DNA from: Acidobacteriota bacterium
Lineage (GTDB): Bacteria > Acidobacteriota > Terriglobia > Terriglobales > SCQP01
Length of the DNA stretch: 64,000 nt
Assembly: GCA_027459505.1 (NCBI GenBank)
Contig: DAIDIE010000043.1
Location: forward strand, 163,281-227,280
Direction: 5' to 3'
Shown: piece after piece, positions 9,045 to 18,190 of the stretch
How the letters are laid out: every line of letters begins with the position of its first letter
Position numbering within the stretch: position 1 is the stretch's first letter
Position numbers and translations under genes: made by a program
The notes under the pieces: generated by a model
The model's database searches: none
Told to the model about the DNA's origin: nothing
What the model saw: the letters and a program-made list of their open reading frames with translations, nothing else

Positions 9045-11177
9045 ATGGGAAACGATCTGCTCGTTGAAATTGGTGGGGAAGAAATCCCGGCGCGTATGGT
9101 AGCTGGCATCGCGGAGAGCTTTGCCGCTTCACTGCTGAACGAACTCCGCGGTCAGCAACTGCTTTCCGCCACGGATGCGCCGCAAACCGCCTGGGCGTAC
9201 ACCCCGCGCCGCCTGGTCTTTGAGTGCTCCGGAGTCGCCGCGCGCCAGGCCGATCGGGAAGAGCAGGTGCTGGGACCGCCCGCGAAAGTCGCCTTCGCCG
9301 CCGACGGCAGTGTCTCCGCGCAGGGCGCCAACTTTGCCGCCAAATTCGGCGCGCCGCCTTCCGCTTTGCAGCGCGTGCAAACCCCCAAGGGCGACTACGT
9401 CGCCCTCCAGCGCCAGATCCCCGGCCGCGACGCGGCCGCATTGCTGGGCGAGATCATTCCCCAGGCCCTGCGTAACGTTCAACTACCGAAAGCGATGCAG
9501 TGGAACGAGTCCGGTTTCCGCTTTATCCGTCCCTTGCGCTGGCTCACGGTGTTGCTGGGTGGTGAGGTCGTTCCGGTGGAACTGGCCGGCCTGCGCAGCG
9601 GACGCACCACGGAAGGCCATCGCACGCTCGGCAAGCGCGCTATCACATTGAATTCGCCTGCCGGGTTTGCGGATGTGCTGCGCCAACAGTTTGTCCTGCT
9701 CAGCCGCGACGAGCGCCGCGCCCGTATCGAGCAGGGCATTGCTGCCGCGCTACGGGGGACCGGCCTCCGTGTGCGGCAGGACGATGGTCTGCTTGAGACC
9801 CTCATCAATCTCACCGAATTCCCCACCGTCGTCAAAGGCGATTTCGATCCAGCTTTCCTCGACCTTCCCGCGGAAGTGCTGGTCACCGTCATGCGCGATC
9901 ACCAGAAATACTTCGCGGTCGAACAGGAAAAGCCGGCGGCGAATGGGGAGCACCCCCTGGCGCCGCACTTCCTGGCCATCATGGATCTGGATGCGGATCG
10001 CGAGGGCCTGATCCGCCACGGCCATGAACGGGTTCTACGCGCCCGCTTCAACGACGCGCGTTTCTTCTGGCAGACCGACCGCAAACGCAAACTCGAGCAG
10101 CGCATCGCCGATCTGGAATACGTCACCTTCCAGGCGCAACTGGGCAGCTACGCGGAAAAAACTAAACGTGTTGTTCAGCTTAGCCGCCTCCTCGCACAGC
10201 ACTTCAACGGCAAAATCGCGGCGTTTCAGGAAGAAGCGGTGCAACAGGCCGCCCGTCTGTTGAAATGCGATCTCACCACAGAGGTGGTCAAGGAGTTCAC
10301 CGAACTGCAGGGCATGATGGGTGGCCTGTACGCCCGCGCGGAGGGCTTGGGTGAAGCCACCGCCGTGGCGATCTATGACCAGTACAAACCCCTGGCAGCC
10401 GACGCCGAACCGCCGCGCAGCCTGGAAGGCGCTATCGTTTCGCTGGCCGATAAGCTCGACACGCTCGCCGGAATGTTCGCCTTGGGAGAGATTCCCAGCG
10501 GCTCCCGCGACCCCTACGCCCTGCGCCGCCAGGCCAACGGCGTGGTTAGAATTATCGACCGGCACAAGTTACCGATCGACTTGCAGGGCGTGCTCAAAGA
10601 GGCACTTGCCGGCTATGACCGCGAGGACTTCGAAAGCAGCAAGACCATTGAAGCCCTGCTGCAGTTCTTCCGCGAGCGCGAGCAGTTCTACTTTGAGGAA
10701 ATCGCGGCCTTTCCGCAGGACGAGGTGCGCGCTGTGCTGGCGGTCAATGCCAGCAATCCGCTCCAGGCCGCCGAGCGTCTGGCGGCCCTGCATCAGGTTC
10801 GCGAACAGCAGCCGCAGGCCTTTGCCGCGGTGGCAGCGGCGCTGAAACGCATGCGGAACATCGTCCGCAAAGAGAGCTGGACTGAAAGCGCGTGGCAACA
10901 GCAGCTCCTCAAGGAGAATGCGGAAAAGGAACTCGCCAGCCGCGTCGCAAACGCCGCCGGGCAGGGAAAGGCCGGTCACAACGCTGGCTATGCGGAGCAG
11001 TTGCTCGCCATCGCCGCGCTGGCGCCCCAACTCGAAGAGTTCTTTAACGCCGTCCGTGTCAACGACCCCGATTCCGCGTTGCGCGCCAATCGCTTGTCGC
11101 TGCTGGTCTGGGCGGGCGCTGAACTCTCGCGGGTGGCCGACTTCTCCGAAATTGTGATTGCCGGCGAGCGCCCCTGA
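9045..11177 (+). CDS. glyS: Glycyl-tRNA synthetase beta subunit
   Basis: A 710-residue GlyS beginning MGNDLLVEIGGEEIPARM, the canonical N-terminus. It contains the HD-like central region (KCDLTTEVVKEFTELQGMMGG) and the GEIPSGSRDPYALRRQANG block, with a C-terminal anticodon-binding domain. It binds tRNA and completes the two-subunit glycyl-tRNA synthetase with the upstream glyQ product. Length and domain order are normal. Confidence 0.97.
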   Translation: MGNDLLVEIGGEEIPARMVAGIAESFAASLLNELRGQQLLSATDAPQTAWAYTPRRLVFECSGVAARQADREEQVLGPPAKVAFAADGSVSAQGANFAAKFGAPPSALQRVQTPKGDYVALQRQIPGRDAAALLGEIIPQALRNVQLPKAMQWNESGFRFIRPLRWLTVLLGGEVVPVELAGLRSGRTTEGHRTLGKRAITLNSPAGFADVLRQQFVLLSRDERRARIEQGIAAALRGTGLRVRQDDGLLETLINLTEFPTVVKGDFDPAFLDLPAEVLVTVMRDHQKYFAVEQEKPAANGEHPLAPHFLAIMDLDADREGLIRHGHERVLRARFNDARFFWQTDRKRKLEQRIADLEYVTFQAQLGSYAEKTKRVVQLSRLLAQHFNGKIAAFQEEAVQQAARLLKCDLTTEVVKEFTELQGMMGGLYARAEGLGEATAVAIYDQYKPLAADAEPPRSLEGAIVSLADKLDTLAGMFALGEIPSGSRDPYALRRQANGVVRIIDRHKLPIDLQGVLKEALAGYDREDFESSKTIEALLQFFREREQFYFEEIAAFPQDEVRAVLAVNASNPLQAAERLAALHQVREQQPQAFAAVAAALKRMRNIVRKESWTESAWQQQLLKENAEKELASRVANAAGQGKAGHNAGYAEQLLAIAALAPQLEEFFNAVRVNDPDSALRANRLSLLVWAGAELSRVADFSEIVIAGERP

Positions 11178-11472
11178 GCGCTCCACCAGGCGCAGCAGCC
11201 ATTGAACCGGTTCTTCTTGAGGGCGCGCTTGCCCGTGACGCGCGTGCATGATTTCAGGGCAGCGGCGACTCGGATCCGCCGGTATTTTGAACTCACCGGC
11301 GGGGCGCCCCAAAGAGCTGTATCGTTGCAGCCGCTTCTCGCATTCCGGTCGCGCATCCTTTTCTGACATAATTTCTCTTCGCGCTCGACGCTTCCGGTGA
11401 TGCGAATCCAAGACTCGCTCTGCCGGGCGGGCCGCGCGCGCAGTTAGCGGTGTTCTTCAAGGGGGAGCGGGG
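11178..11472. other. Intergenic region with a short inverted repeat
   Basis: About 295 nt without a gene. CCGCCGGT (11276-11283) and ACCGGCGG (11295-11302) form an 8-bp hairpin with an 11-nt loop; it lacks a T-run. GGGGGAG just before 11473 is a plausible ribosome-binding site for the next gene. Confidence 0.5.
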
Positions 11473-14400
11473 ATGTCCACTTCACGCCGTACGTTTTTGA
11501 AGAGCAGTACCTTCGCCGCGGCCAGCGCCGCATTGGGGGAGTTGGCCGGCAAAAGCAAGGCGGGCGCGCAGCAACCTGCCGCGGACAACGCCGCGCCCCT
11601 GCAGGAGACGCCTGCTCTTTTTGACAGCCCCGCCGCCGCCGGGTTTACCCGCGGCATTGGCATCTATCCCGGCGACCCGCGCCAGTTCACCGGTCCCTCG
11701 CTCGTCCTCGACACCAGCAACGCCTATCGCAATCTCGCGCTGCTGCGTCCGGCCTACCACTCCAGCAGCTACGATTACAACCTCACCGCTCAGCTTGTCA
11801 CCGACGGCATCAAAGACTCCGTGCTGCCCACCTGGGTCGTCACTTCGGTCAGTCCTGGCTTTGTTCTGCCCAAAGATGAACGCGAGTTCGTTCTCGATCA
11901 CGCCCCCACCAGCGTCACTCCAGTGCGCGGACCGGAGGGTTGGATTCAGGTGCAGCTCGGGGGCGGGGAACAGCTTCCGGCTGTCGACGCGGTTGCCATC
12001 ACCATGGTCGCGCGCAGCTATAGCGGTCATCCGCGCAGCTTTACCCTGAAGCTCCTGGGTTCCGCCGATGGCCATGTCTGGACCCAACTCGGGACGGTCA
12101 GTAACCCTGCTGCCGCTCCTTTGACCGGCTATCCCCCGGACTTCGCCCGCCCCGGCGAGTTGTTCAAGCCTGAAATCGACTTCAGCGCGCCGGTGTCGCT
12201 GCGCTACTACCGGCTGGTGTGCGAGGGCGAGGGCGACTTCGCAATTGGCGAAATCAAGTTCTTTCACCAGAAACAGCGCGTCGAATTCGGCGGCCCTTAC
12301 AGCTTTACCAGTGCCTGGATGAGCGCCGGCCTGGACGAGGAGTGGGTGTATGTCGATCTCGGCGGCAGCTTCTCCTTTGACCGCGTGAAGCTCTACTGGA
12401 TTGCCCCTCCCGCCGCCGGCTCGCTGCAAGTCTCCGATGACGCGCAGAACTGGAAGACGGTTCAGGCGCTCCCCACCGCCGCTCCGGTGCATGATCTCCG
12501 TCTGAGTGGCGTGCGTGCCCGTTACGTGCGCGTACTGCTGACCAAGCCCAGCGCCCCATACGGCTATATCCTCAGCGAGTTTGAAGTCTATGGACGCGGC
12601 GGCTTCATTGCCCAGCCGCAGGCTCAACCGCAACCCGCGAATGGCCGCCTTGACCTGACTGGTGGCTCCTGGCGGCTGCAGCGCGACTCGCTGGTATCGG
12701 CCCAGCCCGCTGCCATCGCCACCACCGGCTTTGCCGCGGATGCATGGCTGCCGGCTACCGTTCCCGGCACCGTGCTGGCCTCCTACCGTAATCTGGGCGC
12801 CATTCCTGATCCCAACTACGCCGATAATCAACTGCAGATCTCCGATTCCTACTTCTACGCTGACTTTTGGTATCGCACCGAATTCACCGCGCCAACCACG
12901 AAAAAGGGCGAGCGGCAGTGGTTGAATTTTGATGGCCTCAACTGGAAGGGCGAGATCTATCTCAACGGTCAGCACCTGGGCGCCATCGACGGCGGCTTTA
13001 TGCGTGGACGCTTCGACGTCACCAGCCTGCTGCGTCCAGGTCCAAGCAACGCGCTAGCGGTGCTGGTCCGCAAAAATGCCACCCCGGGAAGCTGCAAACA
13101 GAAAACCTTTCAGAGTTCTGGCAAAAACGGCGGCGCCCTCGGCCTGGATAACCCCACCTACCACGCCTCCATTGGCTGGGACTGGATTCCCACCATCCGC
13201 GGCCGCAATACCGGCATCTGGGATGACGTTTACCTCACCACCAGCGGCCCGGTCCTGATTGAAAACCCCCTGGTCACCACCCAGCTCCCGCTGCCGTCCA
13301 CCCAATCGGCCGACGTAACCCTGAGTCTGGAGCTGGCCAACTACGCCGCCAAAACCGTCTCGGGCAATCTGCGCGTTCGTTTCGGGGACATCCAGCTTCA
13401 TGATCACGTGAGCGTCGCGGCAGGGAAGCGCCAGACCGTCACCCTCAATGCCACACGCTTTAAGCAGTTGCACATCGAGAATCCGCGCCTCTGGTGGCCC
13501 AACGGTTATGGCGAGCCATCGTTGTACGAGGTCGAGATCAGCTTTGAGCCGCATGGCGCCCCCGCCGATCGCAAAATCTTCAACACCGGCATTCGCCAGA
13601 TTACCCGTGACGTCGTTCCCGTGGAGAACGGCCATGCTTTGCGCATGTTCGTCAATGGACGACGCTTCATTCCTCGCGGCGGAAACTGGGGCTTTGCCGA
13701 ATCCATGCTGCTGTACCGCGCCCGCGAATACGACGCCGCGTTGCGCTACCACCGCGAAATGAACATGAACATGGTGCGCAACTGGGTAGGGCAGATCGGC
13801 GACGACGAGTTCTACCAGGCCTGCGATCGCCACGGCATTGTCGTCATGCAGGACTTCTGGCTGGCCAATCCCTGGGACGGTCCCGAACCCTCTGACGACA
13901 ACCTGTTCATGAGCAATGCCCGCGACCTGGTCAAGCGCATTCGCCATCACGCCTCAATCGGACTCTACTGCGGCCGTAACGAGGGCTATCCGCCAGTTCC
14001 CCTGCGCCAGGAATTGCCCCAACTCGTTGCCCAATTGCATCCCGGCATTCCTTACATTGGGAGTTCCGCCGACGATGTGGTCAGCGGACACGGCCCCTAT
14101 ATGGCCATGCCTCCGGACTTCTATTTCAAGCACGCCGCCTCGCGCCACTTTCACAGCGAGATCGGCATGCCCAACATTCCCAGCCTGGAGAGCGTCAGCC
14201 TGATGATGCCACCCGCGCAGATGTGGCCGCAGGGCCTCACCTGGGGCCTGCACGACTTCTGCCTGGAAGGGGCGCAGGGCGGAGTCACTTTCCGCGGCAT
14301 GGTGGACGACAACTATGGCGGCGCCACCAGCGCGGCCGACTGGATCAGCCTCGCGCAGTTCATCAACTACTCGGGCTACAAGGCCATGTTCGAGGCCCAG

Positions 14401-15120
14401 AGCAAGCACCGTATGGGGCTGCTCATCTGGATGAGCCACCCCTGTTGGCCCTCCTTCGTGTGGCAAACCTACGACTACTACCTGGAACCCACCGCCGCCT
14501 ATTTCGGGGCCAAACAGGCCAACGAGCCGCTGCACATCCAGTGGAATCAGGCGGACGACACCGTCGAGGTGGTCAATTACAGCGCCGGCGCGGTCAGCGG
14601 CCTTACCGCATTGGTTGAAGTCATCAACTCCGATGGCGCGGTGAAGTGGCGCACCCAGGCGGCGCTCACCAGCGCCGAGGACTCGACCGCCGCTCCTATT
14701 CGCATGCAGTACCCGGCGGGCCTGACCCCGGTACACTTCATCCGGCTGCGCTTGAGCCAGGGCGGCAAGCTGCTCTCACAGAACCTCTACTGGCGCGGCG
14801 CGGAGCAGGGCAATTATCGCGCCCTGCGCGATCTGCCCATGGTCAAACTGCAGGCCAACACCAGCGTGCAGCAAGAGGGCGAGATTTGGCGCCTGAGCAC
14901 GGCGCTGCATAATCCGGGAACGAGCGCAGCGCTTCTGGTGCGGCTCAAAGCCGTGGGCGAACGCAGCGGTGACCGCATCTTGCCGGTGATCTACGAGGAC
15001 AATTACTTCGCGCTCATGCCGGGGGAAACCCGCGTGATCAGCAGCGAACTACGGCAGTCGGACACGCGCGGCGAACCACCCGCCATCCGCGTGGAAGGCT
15101 TTAACGTTGCGGCGAGATGA
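11473..15120 (+). CDS. Tat-exported GH2-family glycosidase with discoidin domain
   Basis: A 1215-residue protein with a twin-arginine signal (SRRTFLKSS, R5-R6). It is followed by an F5/8 type C (discoidin) carbohydrate-binding region (about 110-375) and a GH2 architecture: sugar-binding domain from about residue 395 (WLPATVPGTVLASY...YFYADFWYRTEF), immunoglobulin-like domain, then a TIM barrel. The NE of CGRNEG (E837) is the likely acid/base and HSEIGMP (E896) the likely nucleophile. Overall it is closest to the beta-mannosidase and exo-beta-glucosaminidase branches of GH2; substrate is not determinable. Tat export implies folding, possibly with a cofactor, before secretion. It stands alone, without a sugar-utilisation cluster. 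Confidence 0.88.
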   Translation: MSTSRRTFLKSSTFAAASAALGELAGKSKAGAQQPAADNAAPLQETPALFDSPAAAGFTRGIGIYPGDPRQFTGPSLVLDTSNAYRNLALLRPAYHSSSYDYNLTAQLVTDGIKDSVLPTWVVTSVSPGFVLPKDEREFVLDHAPTSVTPVRGPEGWIQVQLGGGEQLPAVDAVAITMVARSYSGHPRSFTLKLLGSADGHVWTQLGTVSNPAAAPLTGYPPDFARPGELFKPEIDFSAPVSLRYYRLVCEGEGDFAIGEIKFFHQKQRVEFGGPYSFTSAWMSAGLDEEWVYVDLGGSFSFDRVKLYWIAPPAAGSLQVSDDAQNWKTVQALPTAAPVHDLRLSGVRARYVRVLLTKPSAPYGYILSEFEVYGRGGFIAQPQAQPQPANGRLDLTGGSWRLQRDSLVSAQPAAIATTGFAADAWLPATVPGTVLASYRNLGAIPDPNYADNQLQISDSYFYADFWYRTEFTAPTTKKGERQWLNFDGLNWKGEIYLNGQHLGAIDGGFMRGRFDVTSLLRPGPSNALAVLVRKNATPGSCKQKTFQSSGKNGGALGLDNPTYHASIGWDWIPTIRGRNTGIWDDVYLTTSGPVLIENPLVTTQLPLPSTQSADVTLSLELANYAAKTVSGNLRVRFGDIQLHDHVSVAAGKRQTVTLNATRFKQLHIENPRLWWPNGYGEPSLYEVEISFEPHGAPADRKIFNTGIRQITRDVVPVENGHALRMFVNGRRFIPRGGNWGFAESMLLYRAREYDAALRYHREMNMNMVRNWVGQIGDDEFYQACDRHGIVVMQDFWLANPWDGPEPSDDNLFMSNARDLVKRIRHHASIGLYCGRNEGYPPVPLRQELPQLVAQLHPGIPYIGSSADDVVSGHGPYMAMPPDFYFKHAASRHFHSEIGMPNIPSLESVSLMMPPAQMWPQGLTWGLHDFCLEGAQGGVTFRGMVDDNYGGATSAADWISLAQFINYSGYKAMFEAQSKHRMGLLIWMSHPCWPSFVWQTYDYYLEPTAAYFGAKQANEPLHIQWNQADDTVEVVNYSAGAVSGLTALVEVINSDGAVKWRTQAALTSAEDSTAAPIRMQYPAGLTPVHFIRLRLSQGGKLLSQNLYWRGAEQGNYRALRDLPMVKLQANTSVQQEGEIWRLSTALHNPGTSAALLVRLKAVGERSGDRILPVIYEDNYFALMPGETRVISSELRQSDTRGEPPAIRVEGFNVAAR

Positions 15121-15246
15121 GCGCGGCAAACCGCCGACCTGCCACAACTGCTGGAACGATTGACGGGAATGGTCCTGCGACGGGATGGCTGGCCGTCCGC
15201 GCAACTAGTCTGCCGGAAGCGCTTCCGCTCCTCGCCCAAGCGACGC

Positions 15247-15684
15247 TCACGGCGAAAGTACCGGGCCGCCCCCATTATTCCCGCCGGGCAACAATGGGTA
15301 AAGCCATCCCGAAGATTCCCGGATTCTGCGCAGCTCTTTCTCGCTGATCAGTTTCACCCGAAATCCTTCTCCGGGCTGGGAGCTCAGAAGCCATGGAGCG
15401 CGGATTACCAGAACGCCCTTTAGTGAGGGCAAGTCTGATTCATTATGTTGCACACGGGTATCTTGTGCAACTATCGCCATGTCGACGTCTTCGTCCGAAG
15501 GCCAAGTGGCCGCTGTTTCTCCAGGCAGTCCGCAGTGACAAGGCATAACTTCGGCAATACTGGGCTTCCGTGGCAATCGCTTTAGGGAAGCACGGCCAAG
15601 AGCGCCGGGTGGCACAAACGCCCCGTTCACAAGCAGCAACATCGCTGCCGCCAAGACACACTTCACCTGAGCATTGCGCTTCAT
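15247..15684 (-). CDS. Small secreted protein, unknown function
   Basis: A 145-residue frame starting at the ATG of 15684, preceded by a good Shine-Dalgarno (GGGAGG, 8 nt upstream). The N-terminus MKRNAQVKCVLAAAMLLLVNGAF is a clear signal peptide or membrane anchor. No family was recognised. A longer frame reaches 15834, but the upstream part lacks coding character and the internal start has the ribosome-binding site. It lies just downstream of the other secreted minus-strand gene (15831-16808). Confidence 0.6.
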   Translation of the reverse strand: MKRNAQVKCVLAAAMLLLVNGAFVPPGALGRASLKRLPRKPSIAEVMPCHCGLPGETAATWPSDEDVDMAIVAQDTRVQHNESDLPSLKGVLVIRAPWLLSSQPGEGFRVKLISEKELRRIRESSGWLYPLLPGGNNGGGPVLSP

Positions 15685-15830
15685 CAATACCTCCCGTCCG
15701 GGAGCCGAAAGGGACTCCAGGGCGCCTCGTGAGTCAGTTGTCTTCGGTCCGGTGAGCCGCTTGCCAGGCGCCTCCCCGAGCAGATAGGCGCCTGGCTGAA
15801 TTAGCGGTTTTAGTTTTAGCTGTCTCCTCC

Positions 15831-16808
15831 TCAACTGTGATCGTAGTCATTGAGAATGTAGCCTTTGGCGCAGTTCCCCTCATGCAGCTTCAGAACGCCG
15901 CGGAATACCTGTCCGCTGACGCTGAACCCGTTGGAGAGCGTCAGCGTGAAAGTGCTGGAATGGCCCCCATTACGCTCAGTGACGATCAGGTCGTAAGCAT
16001 AGCCACCCGCCCCGTTGATGCTGGCGGTTCCGGCGATGTGACGCGTAAAGGCGTCTACCTTGGTATAGGCCGTAACACTGTCGGACCTCATGAGCAGACC
16101 TGACTGGCTGAAATAGACATTGCCCCACAGATTGCCGTCGCGTACGCCCGCATGAACGGCGATGATGCCGCTGTCGCCATTGGAGAGGCTGAGGAACGCA
16201 TGCCCGGTGATCCAGTCATTGCAAGGTGCGCACTCGGTGCCGCCACCCGGAACAACGACGGATGGCCACTCAATCTGGCCCGTGATGTCTCCAGTGGCGT
16301 TCACCAACGCCTGTAAGGGGCCTCCCACGGCGAATTCCAACGTGACCGACGCCTCATCTCCGCCGGCCGCGGCGGCGAAGCTGCCGCCCGTGATATTCAT
16401 ATCTCCGGTGGCCACTACGACGTTGGAACCAGCGCCCTGAGCCATGGTGTACAAAGTGATGACTCCAGTAAGCGTACCCTGAGATGAGCTGTAGCTGAAA
16501 TTCAAGGGCGCCGTCTGGTTCACCAGGAATGTGTCCCGGTCCACCAGGGTCAATGTTAATGGCGCCTGCACGGGTGAACTGATGGTGAAGGTTCCGTCAA
16601 GCGAAAAGAGCGAGCCACTGCCGTTGGCGCTGCCCGACATCTGGCAGGGGCTGCAGTCACGAAACTGCATCGTGATTGTTGGCGACCCGGTCCCAAGAAA
16701 ATCCACATCGGTTGTTGACGTGCCCAGAGTGAGCGCGCTCTGCGCCCACAGACTGACAGGCAGAAGTGCGCACAACACTAGTCCACAAGACCATATTCGT
16801 GTCCTCAT
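15831..16808 (-). CDS. Secreted beta-rich protein with post-COAP-like C-terminus
   Basis: A 325-residue protein with a signal peptide (MRTRIWSCGLVLCALLPVSLWAQ region) and long Thr/Ser/Gly-rich beta stretches. The last ~90 residues (TASINGAGGYAYDLIVTE... to FRGVLKLHEGNC) resemble the post-COAP pattern seen at the C-terminus of exported bacterial proteins; this is inferred from pattern only. AAGGGGG ends 7 nt before the start. Two Cys pairs (CSPC, CAPC) may form disulfides after export. Function unknown. Confidence 0.65.
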   Translation of the reverse strand: MRTRIWSCGLVLCALLPVSLWAQSALTLGTSTTDVDFLGTGSPTITMQFRDCSPCQMSGSANGSGSLFSLDGTFTISSPVQAPLTLTLVDRDTFLVNQTAPLNFSYSSSQGTLTGVITLYTMAQGAGSNVVVATGDMNITGGSFAAAAGGDEASVTLEFAVGGPLQALVNATGDITGQIEWPSVVVPGGGTECAPCNDWITGHAFLSLSNGDSGIIAVHAGVRDGNLWGNVYFSQSGLLMRSDSVTAYTKVDAFTRHIAGTASINGAGGYAYDLIVTERNGGHSSTFTLTLSNGFSVSGQVFRGVLKLHEGNCAKGYILNDYDHS

Positions 16809-17385
16809 TTAACCGCCCCCTTGTGATCAGACTCCACTTCCCATAGAACTGAAGTAAGGTGCTACTGTTGTGTCTTTGTAAAAAGAAACTCCAGGACCAC
16901 GGCAAGAGGGACTTATAGTCCATGCTGCTGCTCACAACTTAAGCCGGGGAGCGTGATTAGTAAGTTAATGTACTGACACTAAACGTGCACTGGTGCGTAT
17001 AGTCCAACAAAGACCAAGGGGACGGTGACTTCTGAGCACGGAATCACCCGTCTGTGCCGCCTCCGGTATCGAAGAGACCGGCCGGGGCGGGTTTGGGCGC
17101 AGTATCGGTCCTGGCAGGATGTGCGGCCCTCTCGGGCAAAACAGATGCTCGGTAGTCGGGAACTTCACGGGCTCGCCGGAGGAACAGCCAAACGCCGCGC
17201 AGGAGCGACGTCAGCGGGTGGCTCAGGAGACGAGGCCAAGCGTTTTCTGCCCCGATGCATAGAGTGCCGCGCTCACCGCTTCAGCCCCTGTTTCCCTGTT
17301 TTCCGGCACTCGACTCCCCGCGTTCGACCTGCTATAAATAGCTGACGGCCAGCAGTTGCCCCAAGTCCCGAGGGGAGACGTCTCT
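16809..17385. other. Intergenic region between divergent genes
   Basis: No supported gene; the plus-strand frame 17025-17345 has no start context or recognisable domain. The right end carries the candidate promoter of the selenoprotein gene. The rest shows nothing I can interpret. Confidence 0.5.
17310..17338 (+). promoter_or_regulatory. Candidate sigma-70 promoter of the selenoprotein gene
   Basis: TCGACT (17310-17315) and TATAAA (17333-17338) are separated by 17 bp, about 48 nt upstream of the start codon. The -10 is strong, the -35 is 4/6. Inferred by eye. Confidence 0.4.
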
Positions 17386-17952
17386 ATGCGAAAGACTCTG
17401 ATCGCCGGCCTGCTCTGCGCCGCGTTGTCGTGCGCGGCCGCGGCGCAATCCGGTCATATTGTCCGCACTCAACTCAAAGTCGGACAAAAAGCCCCCGACT
17501 TCACCCTGCTGGACGACCACTTCCAGCCGGTCTCGCTCCATCAGTTCCGCGGCAAACAGAAGGTCATCCTCGCCATCTACCTGCTCGCCTTCACCCCCGG
17601 TTGAAAGCAGGAGTTGCAGGGCTATCAGGCTGATAGCCAGAAATTGAAAGCTGCCAATACCGTCGTTCTGGGCATGAGCATGGATTCACCCGCCGCCAAT
17701 GGCGTCTTCGCCAAGCAGATCGGGGTCACCTTCCCGTTGCTCAGCGATCCCGCCGGATTCGTGGAGAAGCAGTACGGCGTGCTGGACGCGAGAAACACCA
17801 TCCATGGCGTGAAATTCGCCATCGCCCGCCGCACCACGTTTGTGATCGACAAGCAGGGCATCATCCGCCACATTGACGTCAGTGACACCGCGCTGAATCC
17901 CAACAACGCCGTCGCGTTCTGTCTCCTGCACGCGCATGGCAAAGGGAAGTAG
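17386..17952 (+). CDS. Secreted peroxiredoxin-like selenoprotein (UGA = Sec73)
   Basis: Reading through one in-frame TGA (17602-17604) gives 188 residues. They comprise a signal peptide (MRKTLIAGLLCAALSCAAAAQ), the redoxin start VGQKAPDFTLLDDHF, the active-site loop LAFTPG-[UGA]-KQEL, and the rest of a thioredoxin fold (VVLGMSMDS...FPLLSDP...RTTFVID). In AhpC/TSA and Bcp-type peroxiredoxins the residue after TPG is the peroxidatic cysteine, so the UGA occupies exactly the catalytic position. Both halves keep the same frame with no other stop. An 8-bp hairpin with a GGC loop follows 15 nt after the UGA, as required for a bacterial SECIS, and selC lies 63 nt beyond the gene. The expected product is a periplasmic or secreted selenoperoxidase reducing peroxides. 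The consensus Pro seven residues before the catalytic site is Leu66. Ordinary gene callers would report two broken frames. Confidence 0.88.
17620..17638 (+). promoter_or_regulatory. Bacterial SECIS-like hairpin
   Basis: GGCTATCA (17620-17627), loop GGC (17628-17630), TGATAGCC (17631-17638): a perfect 8-bp stem with a 3-nt loop opening with G. The loop starts 23 nt after the UGA. Bacterial SECIS elements lie inside the coding region just after the UGA, with a short apical loop having G in its first two positions, to bind SelB. Confidence 0.8.
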
Positions 17953-18015
17953 ACCAGCGGGGCCAGGTCAAACAGGGTACAACTTCCACCGGGTTTTCGG
18001 ACTGGGGGAGGTGAT

Positions 18016-18110
18016 TGGCGGAAGCGCATCGGAGTCGAACCGACCGAGCCCCGTAAAGAGGCCCCACTGGTTTTGAAGACCAGGGCAGCCACCGGACCAC
18101 ATGCGCTTCC
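18016..18110 (-). tRNA. selC: tRNA-Sec (anticodon UCA)
   Basis: Read on the minus strand, GGAAGCGC (5') pairs with GCGCTTCC (3') in the 8-bp acceptor stem special to bacterial tRNA-Sec, followed by discriminator G and an encoded CCA (18018-18016). The anticodon loop CTTCAAA gives UCA, cognate to UGA, between CTGGT and ACCAG. A long variable arm (GCCTC paired with GGGGC) and a T-arm with GGTTCGACTCC are present. Total 95 nt with CCA, a normal selC length. It is convergent with the selenoprotein gene. Confidence 0.95.
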
Positions 18111-18117
18111 GCTTTCC

Positions 18118-18146
18118 AGTGTAGCCCAGCACTTGCTTGGGACTAA
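18118..18146 (-). promoter_or_regulatory. Candidate selC promoter
   Basis: On the minus strand, TTAGTC (-35, 18146-18141) and TACACT (-10, 18123-18118) are exactly 17 bp apart. The mature tRNA 5' end follows 7 nt after the -10, the spacing expected of a tRNA promoter. Confidence 0.6.
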
Positions 18147-18190
18147 TCCGTCTTCCGCCATCCCGCTAACGAAATCGTCCTCCGCTGCCG

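Noticed and set aside
17386..17952. Reading the peroxiredoxin as a pseudogene with a premature stop
   Set aside because: The stop is UGA exactly at the catalytic-Cys codon, the rest of the frame is intact, a SECIS-like hairpin follows, and selC is adjacent.
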